DNA from: Vibrio porteresiae DSM 19223
Lineage (GTDB): Bacteria; Pseudomonadota; Gammaproteobacteria; Enterobacterales; Vibrionaceae
Length of the DNA: 64,000 nt
NCBI RefSeq assembly: GCF_024347055.1
Contig: NZ_AP024895.1
Coordinates: 1,674,001 to 1,738,000 of the forward strand
Direction: 5' to 3'
Shown here: piece by piece, positions 9,073-17,807 of the stretch
Numbering within the stretch: position 1 is the first letter of the stretch
How the letters are laid out: each line of letters begins with the position of its first letter
Translations under genes and position numbers: made by a program
Notes under the pieces: generated by a model
Seen by the model: only the letters and a program-made list of their open reading frames with translations
What the model was told of the DNA's origin: nothing
Database searches by the model: none

Positions 9073-9118
9073 TGCATCATTTTTCGGATCAATAATAGAT
9101 CCGGTAATACATTGATAA

Positions 9119-10372
9119 TTAAAACGCGCCGTAGATTACCGAAGTAATGGCGGCAACACCACAAATAACTGTGAAAATTTGTACTGGCAGAGAAGTACGG
9201 AGCGCTTTCATGGCTGGTACTTTCTGCATAGCGAATACAGGCAACAGGAACAGGATCGCCGCAATCATTGGTGCGCCCATCGTTTCAATCATGCCCAAAA
9301 TACTTGGGTTGATGATAGCAACAATCCAAGTGGTAAGCACGATAAAACCAAGCGACAGTTTTTCAATGCGTTTTACTGGCGCACTAGAGCGGGATTTAAC
9401 TAGACCAACTAAGCCTTCATGTGCACCTAAGAAGTGACCAAAGTAGCTTGAAGTGATCGCCGCAAATGCCACGATAGGACCTAAGTACGAGATGATTGGT
9501 GATTCATAAGTGTTTGCTAAGTATGACAATACACTGATGTTTTGCTCTTTTGCGATCGCCAACTGTTCAGGAGAAAGAGAAAGCACGACAGAGAACACGA
9601 AGAACATCACGAATGCCATCAGCATCAGTGCTGCGCCACCGGTGATTCGGTCGGTTTTTTCAGAAGCTTTGTCTGCGTATACGCGACGCTGCTCTTTTGC
9701 GAACTGACTGATGATTGGGCTGTGGTTAAAAGAGAACACGATGATTGGTAAAGCAAGCCAAATTACGGATGGCATATTGCCCCAGTCGGGTGCCACTTCC
9801 ATCATGGAGGTGTTCCATGAAGGGATCAGAAAGACCGATAAAGCAAACAGAATGAAGACCAACGGATACACCATCGCTGATGTCGCTTTTAGCATCAACT
9901 CTTTACCTAGCACTACGCCCATGGTCATGACCATGATCAAGCAGCCAGAAAGTAACCAACGTGGAATAGAAGCCATACCCACTTGGTTAACTAAGAAAGA
10001 GTCCACCGTATTGGTGATGCCAACACCGTAAATCAACACGATAGGGTAGATGGCGAAAAAGTAAGCAAAAGTAATGAGGTTTGCGCCAGCTTTACCGAAG
10101 TGTTCTTCAACGGTATCTGTGATGTCAGCTTGTGGGTTTTTAGAGGAGAGAACAAAACGAGCGAGACTCTTGTGGGCAAACCACGTCATTGGGGCAGCGA
10201 TTAACGCTAGAATCACGAGCGGCCAAAAGCCACCTGCGCCCGCTTTAATAGGCAGAAACAGCACTCCAGCGCCGACTGCGGTACCAAATAAAGAAAGTGA
10301 CCATACAAAGTCCTGATAATTCCATTTTTTAGAGTATTGTACGGTATTAGTACTACTTGATGTTACATTCAT
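9119..10372 (-). CDS. sdaC: Serine transporter SdaC, HAAAP/STP family
   Basis: A 417-residue inner-membrane protein with about 11 hydrophobic helices, of the hydroxy/aromatic amino acid permease family. Diagnostic features are the N-terminal segment SLFGTAVGAGVLFLPI, the stretch FAIYPIVLIYGVGITNT, and FSFNHSPIISQFAKEQR in the middle. E. coli SdaC is a proton-coupled serine symporter. Pairing with sdaA supports serine over threonine or tryptophan as substrate. The gene leads the sdaC–sdaA unit; its promoter lies in 10373–10560, where a PurR-like palindrome is also seen. Confidence 0.92.
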   Translation of the reverse strand: MNVTSSSTNTVQYSKKWNYQDFVWSLSLFGTAVGAGVLFLPIKAGAGGFWPLVILALIAAPMTWFAHKSLARFVLSSKNPQADITDTVEEHFGKAGANLITFAYFFAIYPIVLIYGVGITNTVDSFLVNQVGMASIPRWLLSGCLIMVMTMGVVLGKELMLKATSAMVYPLVFILFALSVFLIPSWNTSMMEVAPDWGNMPSVIWLALPIIVFSFNHSPIISQFAKEQRRVYADKASEKTDRITGGAALMLMAFVMFFVFSVVLSLSPEQLAIAKEQNISVLSYLANTYESPIISYLGPIVAFAAITSSYFGHFLGAHEGLVGLVKSRSSAPVKRIEKLSLGFIVLTTWIVAIINPSILGMIETMGAPMIAAILFLLPVFAMQKVPAMKALRTSLPVQIFTVICGVAAITSVIYGAF

Positions 10373-10567
10373 GTTGTATTTGCTCTTAATTGAAACAGGA
10401 AATTTTAAGCGGGCGCATTTTGCTAGAATTCGTGTTGGTAAAAGGCGATCTAAATCATATTTACTGTGGGGGTTTTAATCTGATTTGCAAAAATCTGAGT
10501 CATGTCACGAAAGAGTTGTGCTACAGATGAATTTAATCGATGCCATGCATAAGTTTTACTAATGTTT

Positions 10568-10583
10568 GCGCAAACGTTTGCTT
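10568..10583. promoter_or_regulatory. PurR-like operator upstream of sdaC
   Basis: The 16-mer GCGCAAACGTTTGCTT matches the known PurR box (ACGCAAACGTTTTCGT) at 13 of 16 positions, with a perfect palindromic core GCAAACGTTTGC. It overlaps another palindrome, GTTTGCGCAAAC (10564–10575). It lies about 195 bp upstream of the sdaC start and about 75 bp after the nudL stop. Its role is inferred; other LacI-family proteins recognise similar boxes. Confidence 0.4.
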
Positions 10584-10656
10584 CGTGCTAATAATAAACC
10601 AACCACAGCGCGTAACACAAGCTGTGGCGAGGCTTTGAGCAAATGTTGGAATTGTG

Positions 10657-11286
10657 TTAAACGATTAGCGTTTGCTGATATTCGTAGCGCAGAATAATTT
10701 GATTTTGTAGGGCTTGAACGATTTGTGCGGTCATGCCCCAAATCAGGTGTTGTTGGTAGGTAAGAGCAAAAATACGGTGTTGGCGATTGCCAATTGTAAA
10801 GGTTTGACTAATTAATTGGTTCTTATCCAATAAAATATGGGCTGGAACTTCGAAAACTTCTGCCACTTCATTGGGATCGGTTTGAATATGGTAATTAGGG
10901 GCAACAAAACCGACTACCGGTGTCACTTCAAATTGGCTGACTGTCGCAAGAGAGGGGAGTTGACCAACGATATTGATCTGATCGCGTTGCAAGCCAATCT
11001 CTTCTTGTGCTTCTCGTAGCGCGGTATTGATCAATGAGTTGTCGTACTGTTCATATTTCCCACCTGGAAAACTCACTTGCCCTGGATGGTGTTTTAAATG
11101 CTCGGCTCGTTTGGTCAAAATCACATTAAGACCACGCGGACGCTCTACCAAACCAATCAGCACTGAAGCTTGGCGTAAAGACGTTTTGGCAAGATGCGCC
11201 ACTCTAGCGCGAGTTTCGGGATGATATTGCGCAGGGGGAGTCAGTAAAAATTGTTGTAAAAAATCACTACGGGTCAACGGTGTCAC
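10657..11286 (-). CDS. nudL: NUDIX hydrolase, CoA pyrophosphatase NudL
   Basis: A NUDIX enzyme of about 209 residues. The NUDIX box reads GGKYEQYDNSLINTALREAQ followed by EEIGL, and the preceding SFPGG and the UPF0035-type segment around LTKRAEHLKHHPGQ identify the CoA-pyrophosphatase subgroup. That subgroup cleaves coenzyme A and acyl-CoA to 4'-phosphopantetheine and 3',5'-ADP. The open frame extends upstream, but AAAGGAG lies seven bases before the GTG at 11286, which I take as the start. It is downstream of pabB on the same strand, an arrangement also known in enterobacteria (pabB–nudL). The roughly 350-nt gap contains hairpins. Confidence 0.85.
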   Translation of the reverse strand: MTPLTRSDFLQQFLLTPPAQYHPETRARVAHLAKTSLRQASVLIGLVERPRGLNVILTKRAEHLKHHPGQVSFPGGKYEQYDNSLINTALREAQEEIGLQRDQINIVGQLPSLATVSQFEVTPVVGFVAPNYHIQTDPNEVAEVFEVPAHILLDKNQLISQTFTIGNRQHRIFALTYQQHLIWGMTAQIVQALQNQIILRYEYQQTLIV

Positions 11287-11444
11287 GATGGCTCCTTTAT
11301 TGATCATTTTTAGTGGAAGCGTTGCACTTGTTCTGTAACAACAACAGTACCGTTGCAGTAGCACCTTATTCAAGTGAGATGGCTGCAAGAAGTGCGGTAC
11401 TGGGATGGCAGAACGATGAATTCACTATGACACGGAGTTAAATA

Positions 11445-11481
11445 AGACGCAATGCGACTAATGGCGCATTAAAATGCGTCT
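11445..11481. repeat. Hairpin in the pabB–nudL gap
   Basis: A two-part stem, AGACGC(AATGCG…CGCATT)…GCGTCT, uses 11445–11450 with 11476–11481 and 11451–11456 with 11465–11470, with a small bulge. A second inverted repeat, CCCCTTAC (11579–11586)/GTAAGGGG (11615–11622), lies just behind pabB. Neither has a clear T-run; they may stabilise or attenuate mRNA. I see no gene in 11287–11635. Confidence 0.4.
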
Positions 11482-11635
11482 AACCCTAGCGCGAAGAGCG
11501 AGAGGTTAGGTTGGCTAGCGCGGATGGTTTACGAGAAAAAGTTTACGGTAAATATGGAATTGTCGGAAATAGCATCGTCCCCTTACACACCTGCGAGGTA
11601 TACCACAGAGGTAGGTAAGGGGAGAGTGTAAGCGG

Positions 11636-13015
11636 CTATTTAACCATGAAGGGCGCGCCAAGTACCGGCAAAATACGGGACAATTTGTCCAAGGTCTCTT
11701 GGTATTCATCATCGGCTTGGCTGTCTGCCACTAAGCCGCCACCTGCCCACACATACAACTGTTGGTGACAAGCGATCAAAGTGCGAATGGTTATGCTGGT
11801 ATCCATTCGACCGTGACGACTTACATAACCAATCGAGCCACAATAGACGCTGCGTCGATGCGGTTCGAGCTCTTCAATGATTTCCATGGCGCGAATTTTC
11901 GGCGCCCCAGTAATCGATCCACCGGGAAAGGCCGCCCGTAACATTTCAATTTGACTGTATTTAGGATCAAGCTGCGCTTCAATTGTCGACACTAAGTGAT
12001 GGACTGCAGGGAAAGACTCAATATCGAACAATTTAGGAACTTTGACCGTGCCAGGTTTGGCAACTCGACCAACATCGTTACGCAGTAAATCGACGATCAT
12101 CAGGTTTTCCGCTTGGTCTTTTTCCGCATTCGCTAGCTCCTGTGCGAGTTCTGCATCTCGCACAGGATCGGTGCTTCGTGGGCGGGTCCCTTTAATCGGT
12201 TTGGTTTCGATTTTATCGCCATTGACTTGCAGAAAACGCTCCGGAGAGACGCTTAAAATCGCCCCTTGTTCTAGACGAATAAAGGCAGAAAAAGGCGCTC
12301 TATTGGCTTGCTCTAGCAAATTGTAGGCTTGCCATTCACTGCCACTGTAAGTGGCGTTAAAGCGCTGGGTTAAGTTAATTTGGTAACAGTCACCGGCTCG
12401 CAAGTAGTCCTGCACTCGACCAAACTTTTCGCAGTATTGCGCTTTGGTCATATTCGATTGCCAAGGAGCAACAGAAAAAGCACTCTCTTCTGGCGCTGTT
12501 TGCTGCTCTAGCCATTGCCAAGCTTGATCGATGTTTTGTCCAATCAAGCTCGCTTGCTCAGTTTGGTGATCCACCACCACAGCCCATTCATAAAGCCCAA
12601 TAGCCATGTCAGGTAGCGGAATATCTTGCTTGGCAAGTTCAGGTAAGGTTTCTACATAACGGCCTAAGTCGTAAGCAAAGTAGCCGAGTGCTCCACCAAC
12701 AAAAGGGACATCGAGTTCGCAGTCGATGCTCGGTAAATAATGCTGTTGGTACTGTTCTAGCAAGGTGAAAGGATCTTCTGTGCTAATACGCTGCTCATCT
12801 GGCGTAATGACAGTGGTTTGTCCAGCAAATGTCGTTAGTGTGACCAGTGGCTTAGCCACTAGCACGTCAAATCGGCTATCTTTATGTTGTGCTGAGGCGG
12901 ACTTAAGCAACATCGCCCAAGGCAAGTGTTGAATCCGGCTGAAGAGTTCTGAAGCAAACTGTGAGCGATATTCCAGCAGTTTGATTCTTATTTGTTGAGT
13001 ATCTGGATGAATCAT
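11636..13015 (-). CDS. pabB: Aminodeoxychorismate synthase component I
   Basis: A 459-residue chorismate-utilising enzyme that adds ammonia (from the PabA glutaminase) to chorismate in p-aminobenzoate and folate synthesis. The C-terminal chorismate-binding domain has RAGDCYQINLTQRF, the KPIKGTRPR motif (the key lysine that distinguishes PabB-type enzymes), the EKDQAENLMIVDLLRND stretch and PGGSITGAPKIRAMEII. The N-terminal anthranilate-synthase-like domain is complete and the length matches PabB rather than longer TrpE. It is divergent from the fumarase gene and probably cotranscribed with nudL. Confidence 0.94.
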   Translation of the reverse strand: MIHPDTQQIRIKLLEYRSQFASELFSRIQHLPWAMLLKSASAQHKDSRFDVLVAKPLVTLTTFAGQTTVITPDEQRISTEDPFTLLEQYQQHYLPSIDCELDVPFVGGALGYFAYDLGRYVETLPELAKQDIPLPDMAIGLYEWAVVVDHQTEQASLIGQNIDQAWQWLEQQTAPEESAFSVAPWQSNMTKAQYCEKFGRVQDYLRAGDCYQINLTQRFNATYSGSEWQAYNLLEQANRAPFSAFIRLEQGAILSVSPERFLQVNGDKIETKPIKGTRPRSTDPVRDAELAQELANAEKDQAENLMIVDLLRNDVGRVAKPGTVKVPKLFDIESFPAVHHLVSTIEAQLDPKYSQIEMLRAAFPGGSITGAPKIRAMEIIEELEPHRRSVYCGSIGYVSRHGRMDTSITIRTLIACHQQLYVWAGGGLVADSQADDEYQETLDKLSRILPVLGAPFMVK

Positions 13016-13204
13016 GCGCTTTTATTGATATATAACAAGGAAAACAGTGGATTACATAGCGTATTCAATAATCCAAGAGTATCATAAACACATATTATAA
13101 ACCGCTATTGAGTGATGTTGTTAGCATTGGTTTTGTACCTTTGTTGAGCAGTTTAAAACGATGTCGGCGGTTTATGGAAGCATACGATAATAATGAGGCA
13201 TGCA

Positions 13205-14731
13205 ATGACGGTAATACGCAAACAGGACGTAATCAGCAGTGTCGCTGATGCGCTCCAATACATCTCTTACTACCATCCATTAGACTTCGTGAAGGCGCTG
13301 GAAAAAGCATACAATCGCGAAGAAAACCCAGCAGCGAAAGACGCGATTGCACAGATCCTGATCAACTCACGCATGTCTGCTGAAGGTCACCGTCCACTGT
13401 GTCAAGATACAGGTATCGTTACTTGTTTCGTTGATATCGGTATGGATGTGCAGTGGGATGCAACAGACATGACAGTACAACAAATGGTGGATGAAGGTGT
13501 TCGTCAAGCGTATGCGAACCCAGATAACCCACTACGTAAATCTGTACTGGCAGATCCAGCGGGTAAACGTATCAATACCAAAGATAACGCACCAGCGGTT
13601 GTGCATATCAACATGGTACCGGGTAACAAAGTTGACATTCGTATCGCGGCTAAAGGCGGCGGTAGTGAAAACAAAACTAAGATGGTGATGCTAAACCCAT
13701 CTGACGATATCGCGGCTTGGGTTGAAAAAACCGTTCCTCTAATGGGGGCGGGTTGGTGTCCACCAGGCATGCTAGGTATTGGTATTGGCGGTACTGCAGA
13801 AAAAGCAGCGGTACTGGCTAAAGAAGCATTAATGGAACACATCGACATTCAAGATCTGATTGAACGTGGTCCACAAAACGCTGAAGAAGAACTTCGTCTA
13901 GATATCTTCAATCGCGTAAACAAATTGGGTATTGGCGCTCAAGGTCTTGGCGGTCTAACCACCGTTGTTGACGTAAAAATCAAAACTGCACCAACTCACG
14001 CAGCGTCTAAACCTGTTTGTATGATTCCAAACTGTGCAGCGACTCGTCACGTACACTTCACTCTAGATGGCACAGGCCCAGCTGAGCTGACTCCACCTAA
14101 ATTGGAAGATTGGCCAGAAATCACTCGCGAAGCGAATGAAAACACTCGCCGCGTGAACCTAGACACCATCACCAAAGAAGAAGTGCAAACTTGGCGCACT
14201 GGTGAAACTATCCTGCTAAACGGTAAGATTCTTACCGGTCGTGATGCGGCACATAAACGTATCCAAGGCATGTTAGCTAATGGTGAAGGCCTTCCTGAAG
14301 GTGTTGACCTAAAAGGTAAATTTATTTACTACGTTGGCCCTGTTGATGCAGTACGCGACGAAGTTGTCGGCCCTGCAGGTCCAACAACATCGACTCGTAT
14401 GGATAAATTCACTGACATGATGCTCGATGAAGTGGGCGTAATGGGTATGATCGGTAAATCTGAACGCGGTGACGCAACAGTTGAATCGATCAAAAACCAC
14501 AAAGCCGTTTATCTGATGGCCGTTGGCGGCGCAGCGTACCTAGTGGCGAAAGCGATTAAGAAAGCACGCGTTGTAGCATTTGAAGACTTAGGCATGGAAG
14601 CGATTTACGAATTTGAAGTCGAAGATATGCCAGTGACAGTTGCCGTTGACTCAACGGGTGCTAACGCGCATAAAATTGGTCCAGACACTTGGCGCGTCAA
14701 AATCCAAGAAGCTGAAAACCAAAAAGCGTAA
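13205..14731 (+). CDS. fumA: Fumarate hydratase, class I (iron–sulfur)
   Basis: A single-chain class I fumarase (about 508 residues) that interconverts fumarate and L-malate with an oxygen-sensitive [4Fe-4S] cluster. The alpha part has RPLCQDTGI (cluster cysteine), GGSENKTKM and GIGIGGTAEKAA; the beta part has YYVGPVDAVRDEVVGPAGPTTSTRMDKF. GAGG six bases before the ATG at 13205 supports this start over the one 12 bases upstream. It is monocistronic and ends in a strong terminator. The symbol fumA is by family; paralogues would be indistinguishable here. Confidence 0.93.
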   Translation: MTVIRKQDVISSVADALQYISYYHPLDFVKALEKAYNREENPAAKDAIAQILINSRMSAEGHRPLCQDTGIVTCFVDIGMDVQWDATDMTVQQMVDEGVRQAYANPDNPLRKSVLADPAGKRINTKDNAPAVVHINMVPGNKVDIRIAAKGGGSENKTKMVMLNPSDDIAAWVEKTVPLMGAGWCPPGMLGIGIGGTAEKAAVLAKEALMEHIDIQDLIERGPQNAEEELRLDIFNRVNKLGIGAQGLGGLTTVVDVKIKTAPTHAASKPVCMIPNCAATRHVHFTLDGTGPAELTPPKLEDWPEITREANENTRRVNLDTITKEEVQTWRTGETILLNGKILTGRDAAHKRIQGMLANGEGLPEGVDLKGKFIYYVGPVDAVRDEVVGPAGPTTSTRMDKFTDMMLDEVGVMGMIGKSERGDATVESIKNHKAVYLMAVGGAAYLVAKAIKKARVVAFEDLGMEAIYEFEVEDMPVTVAVDSTGANAHKIGPDTWRVKIQEAENQKA

Positions 14732-14758
14732 TAAAAAGTCTTGGCAAATAAATGACAT

Positions 14759-14784
14759 AAGCGCAGCGAAAGCTGCGCTTTTTC
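14759..14784 (+). terminator. Terminator of the fumarase gene
   Basis: A 9-bp stem AAGCGCAGC/GCTGCGCTT (14759–14767, 14772–14780) is closed by a GAAA tetraloop and followed by TTTCTTT. It lies 28 nt after the stop. Confidence 0.9.
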
Positions 14785-14869
14785 TTTGTATACTGATCAA
14801 GGCTCTTATTCATTGTATTGTTTGAGAGGCGTAAAATAATCATCTACCGTCAGCAGAGGGAGTGTGCCA

Positions 14870-15058
14870 ATGCCACGTTTTGTTCGTTTTTTACAATGGG
14901 CATTTTTGATCGTTGTTGGGTGTTTTTTAGCGTATGACTTTATCTTTAACGGCGTTAGCTTGTTTAAAGACAAATACGTAATGATGTCTGGTGTGTTGCT
15001 GCTGATGCTTGAGCTGGCACTGTGGGTGATCTACAAACTGATTAATGATGATATTTAA
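14870..15058 (+). CDS. Small inner-membrane protein, function unknown
   Basis: A 62-residue protein with two hydrophobic helices (about 8–26 and 38–57), a basic N-terminus and an acidic DD near the end. I do not recognise a family with a known function. AGGGAG seven bases before the ATG at 14870 makes this a better start than the GTG six bases upstream. Position between the fumarase terminator and ycjX suggests a separate transcript. An inverted repeat AGGCGAC/GTCGCCT (15073–15079/15096–15102) behind it may be its terminator. Confidence 0.6.
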   Translation: MPRFVRFLQWAFLIVVGCFLAYDFIFNGVSLFKDKYVMMSGVLLLMLELALWVIYKLINDDI

Positions 15059-15157
15059 GCTGCTTGTTCGTTAGGCGACCCTTTCGCGCCGTGTTGTCGC
15101 CTCATAAATTGTCCCATCCGGTTTGACAACAATTTGTACAGCCCTTTTATTTTAGAT

Positions 15158-15185
15158 AAGCCTCTGAATTAACTAAAAGAGGCTT
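15158..15185 (+). repeat. Inverted repeat upstream of ycjX
   Basis: AAGCCTCT (15158–15165) and AGAGGCTT (15178–15185) form an 8-bp stem with a 12-nt loop but no T-run. It is the second hairpin in the 240-nt gap 15059–15297, which must also hold the ycjX promoter. I found no sigma-54 (TGGCAC-N5-TTGC) motif such as precedes psp genes. Confidence 0.35.
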
Positions 15186-15297
15186 GTTGTTCATGTAAAA
15201 TTAATCTTGCTTAAGGTAGTGTGTGCTTTTCTAAACAGCGCATAAGCTGACATAGCGTCTAATAAAAACTCGTTTTTGTAGGTTAGGAGTGGTTTGA

Positions 15298-16677
15298 ATG
15301 AAGTCGATTGGTCATGAAGTGACACAACTGATGCATCGGACAACGGATTCACATGTCCGTTTGGCGGTGACAGGGTTATCCCGTGCGGGTAAAACCGCGT
15401 TTATCACGTCGCTTGTGAATCAACTATTAAACAGTGCGACTCACGATAATCTACCTCTGTTGGCATGCGCCCGCGACAGACGGCTCATCGGCGCGCGCCG
15501 CGTTCCTCAAACCAATTTAATGGTGCCACGCTTTGCTTACGATGAAGCCAGTGAAAAGCTTTATCAAAAACCAGCAACATGGCCATTGCCAACCAAAGAC
15601 GTGAGTGAAATTCGCCTGGCGATTCGCTATCGTCCGAAAAGTCGTACTAAGCGCTTGCTGGGTTCATCTGCTACCTTGTATCTCGATATCATTGATTATC
15701 CGGGCGAATGGCTACTTGATTTGCCGCTATTGGATATGGATTTCAAACAGTGGAGTGAGCAGCAATTTCACGCGCTACATGGTCAGCGTCAAGCGTTGGC
15801 GAAGGCTTGGCTCGATGAACTCAACGTGATTGATCTGCAGCAAGAGGCCAATGAACAAGTGTTAGCCGACGTTGCTGCGCAATACACGGCTTACTTGCAT
15901 CGCTGCAAAGACGCGGGTTTACACTGGGTACAACCTGGTCGCTTTGTGTTACCCGGCGAACTTGCTGGCGCACCTGTACTGCAGTTTTTCCCTGTCAAAC
16001 ACGATTTTGACCCGGAGAAAGTGGTGCGCGGCAGCTTTTTAGACCTACTGATCGCTCGTTATAAAGAGTATCAGCAGCAAGTCGTGCGTAAATTCTATCG
16101 TCACTACTTTTCTACCTTTGATCGGCAGATTGTGTTGGTTGACTGTCTCTCACCGCTCAACGCGGGTTTTGACTCCTTTATGGATATGCGCAGCGCTATT
16201 GAGCAGTTGATGCACAGTTTTCGTTACGGTCGTACTGGGCTGCTAAGTCGCTTGTTTGCACCGAAAATTGATAAGGTGCTGTTTGCAGCGACGAAAGCAG
16301 ACCATGTCACGCCAGATCAACACGCCAATTTAGTCAGTTTGTTGCAACAGATGGTTCATCCAGCATGGCAACACGCCGCATATGAGAACATTGAGATGAG
16401 CTGCATTAGCATGGCGTCGGTTCGCGCTACGCAGGCGGGGTTTATTACCCACGGCGAGAAAAAGCAGTCGGCTATTCAGGGGACTACCTTAGCAGGAGAG
16501 ACATTAACACTCTATCCTGGGGACGTACCTGCCAAGTTGCCTGATCCCGATTATTGGCAGCGCCATCAATTTGATTTTACTCAGTTCAACCCATTGACAA
16601 CCGACAGTGATAATCCACTAGCGCATATTCGCGTTGATAAAGCGCTGGAGATCTTATTAGGAGATAAACTGCGATGA
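15298..16677 (+). CDS. ycjX: YcjX-family P-loop GTPase
   Basis: A 459-residue DUF463/YcjX protein. The Walker A-like loop GLSRAGKTAFITS is near residues 26–38, a DYPGEWLLDL switch-type motif is near 137, and FAATKADHV near 344 acts as the NKxD-like element. E. coli ycjX is in the phage-shock regulon and homologues are predicted GTP-binding stress proteins; biochemical function is uncertain. Here no pspABC genes are adjacent. The stop overlaps the ycjF start as ATGA, so the two are translationally coupled. Confidence 0.92.
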   Translation: MKSIGHEVTQLMHRTTDSHVRLAVTGLSRAGKTAFITSLVNQLLNSATHDNLPLLACARDRRLIGARRVPQTNLMVPRFAYDEASEKLYQKPATWPLPTKDVSEIRLAIRYRPKSRTKRLLGSSATLYLDIIDYPGEWLLDLPLLDMDFKQWSEQQFHALHGQRQALAKAWLDELNVIDLQQEANEQVLADVAAQYTAYLHRCKDAGLHWVQPGRFVLPGELAGAPVLQFFPVKHDFDPEKVVRGSFLDLLIARYKEYQQQVVRKFYRHYFSTFDRQIVLVDCLSPLNAGFDSFMDMRSAIEQLMHSFRYGRTGLLSRLFAPKIDKVLFAATKADHVTPDQHANLVSLLQQMVHPAWQHAAYENIEMSCISMASVRATQAGFITHGEKKQSAIQGTTLAGETLTLYPGDVPAKLPDPDYWQRHQFDFTQFNPLTTDSDNPLAHIRVDKALEILLGDKLR

Positions 16678-17693
16678 GTGAATACAAAGGTAAAGCGATA
16701 TTTTCCGAGTCGCTGCACACTGATAGCCCAGAAGAGCTTACGGCTAAGCAGGCTTTTGACAATGGTCAGCAATTTGTGGTGGTTGCACTTGAAGAAGTGG
16801 CAGATGAGCCAGAAGTAGAGCTCGAAGAGGTGATTCGGCCTAAATCGGGACGGTTGTGGAAAGTCACCGCACTGCTCACAGGGTTTACTGGTTTAGTGGC
16901 GTGGCAGGCAGTCGATTCCGTGGTGACGTCCATCAACCAATCCGACTGGTTATCGTTGGGATGGACAGGTTTTATTTCTTTGATTGCTGCAGGCGGTATT
17001 GGTGCGTTAGGTCGTGAAGTCATCAAGCTTAAGCGGTTGAAAAATCATTTTTCGGTGCAAGAGCAAGCAGAGGTTATCATCAAGGAAAATCGCGTCGGCG
17101 AAGGCGAGGAGTTTTGTCGCCAAGTGGCGGCCTCTGGTCAAGTGAATGAAAAAGGCGCGGCATTCCAGCGTTGGCAGAACACACTAAATTCCAGTCACTC
17201 AGATGCCGAAGTGATTGAACTTTATGATGCAATGGTGGTGGCAGAGCAAGACCAAAAAGCCACTGCGATTGTGACTCGGTATGCGACCGAAGCCGCGGCA
17301 TTAGTCGCCGTCAGCCCTTTGGCGATGGCGGATATGTTGTTAGTCGGTTGGCGCAGCCTGCGCATGGTCGATAAGCTCGCCGATCTTTACGGGGTTGAAC
17401 TCGGCTACTGGTCACGACTTAAATTGTTTAAAGCCGTGTTACTCAATATGGCTGCGGCTGGCGCAAGTGAAATGGTGGTCGATGCGGGGATGGATCTGAT
17501 GTCGATGGACCTTGCTGCTAAAGTATCGGCTCGAGCTGGGCAGGGCATTGGGGTCGGGATTTTGACCGCACGTTTGGGCATTAAAGCGATGACCTTACTA
17601 CGTCCTTTGCCATGGGCAGAAGGACGCCGTGTGAGATTGGGTGAAGTTCGCAAACACATCTTGACTAAAATTGCAGCATTAAGCGTGAAATAG
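16674..17693 (+). CDS. ycjF: YcjF-family inner-membrane protein (TIGR01620)
   Basis: A 339-residue membrane protein partnered with YcjX. The N-terminal 60 residues are acidic and soluble. Two hydrophobic segments follow (about 63–82 and 96–115), then a soluble helical region (120–200), further hydrophobic Ala-rich stretches (about 200–225, 245–265) and an amphipathic C-terminus with GIGVGILTARLGIKAM. The family (DUF697-containing) is linked to envelope stress, but its activity is not known. It overlaps ycjX by four bases and precedes tyrR by 114 bp. Confidence 0.88.
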   Translation: MSEYKGKAIFSESLHTDSPEELTAKQAFDNGQQFVVVALEEVADEPEVELEEVIRPKSGRLWKVTALLTGFTGLVAWQAVDSVVTSINQSDWLSLGWTGFISLIAAGGIGALGREVIKLKRLKNHFSVQEQAEVIIKENRVGEGEEFCRQVAASGQVNEKGAAFQRWQNTLNSSHSDAEVIELYDAMVVAEQDQKATAIVTRYATEAAALVAVSPLAMADMLLVGWRSLRMVDKLADLYGVELGYWSRLKLFKAVLLNMAAAGASEMVVDAGMDLMSMDLAAKVSARAGQGIGVGILTARLGIKAMTLLRPLPWAEGRRVRLGEVRKHILTKIAALSVK

Positions 17694-17766
17694 CTGACAA
17701 ATTTTTCGTAAAAGTTAAGAGAAAGAAGAGATTACTTGACGCTGTCACGGGGTTGATAGAAACTAC

Positions 17767-17784
17767 TGTCAACTTTTCGTGACA
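17767..17784. promoter_or_regulatory. Weak TyrR-box-like palindrome before tyrR
   Basis: TGTCAACTTTTCGTGACA has 9 of 12 matches to the TyrR box TGTAAA-N6-TTTACA and dyad symmetry (TGTCA/TGACA). It lies 23 bp before the tyrR GTG start. E. coli tyrR is autoregulated through such boxes, so autoregulation is plausible. Confidence 0.4.
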
Positions 17785-17807
17785 CTTTATATTAGGATAG
17801 AAACGAA

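Noticed and set aside
10373..10656. Glycine or serine-related riboswitch before sdaC
   Set aside because: The leader lacks the conserved glycine-riboswitch elements; the only clear feature is the PurR-like palindrome.
10559..10741. Small basic reverse-strand frame at the end of nudL
   Set aside because: It overlaps the nudL 3' end in another frame, has no ribosome binding site, and the nudL frame carries the conserved residues.
11515..11712. Reverse-strand frame across the pabB end
   Set aside because: It overlaps pabB in a different frame and is Cys/Arg-rich, typical of a shadow frame.
15059..15297. Sigma-54/PspF-type promoter before ycjX
   Set aside because: In enterobacteria ycjXF belong to the phage-shock regulon, but I found no TGGCAC-N5-TTGC element here.
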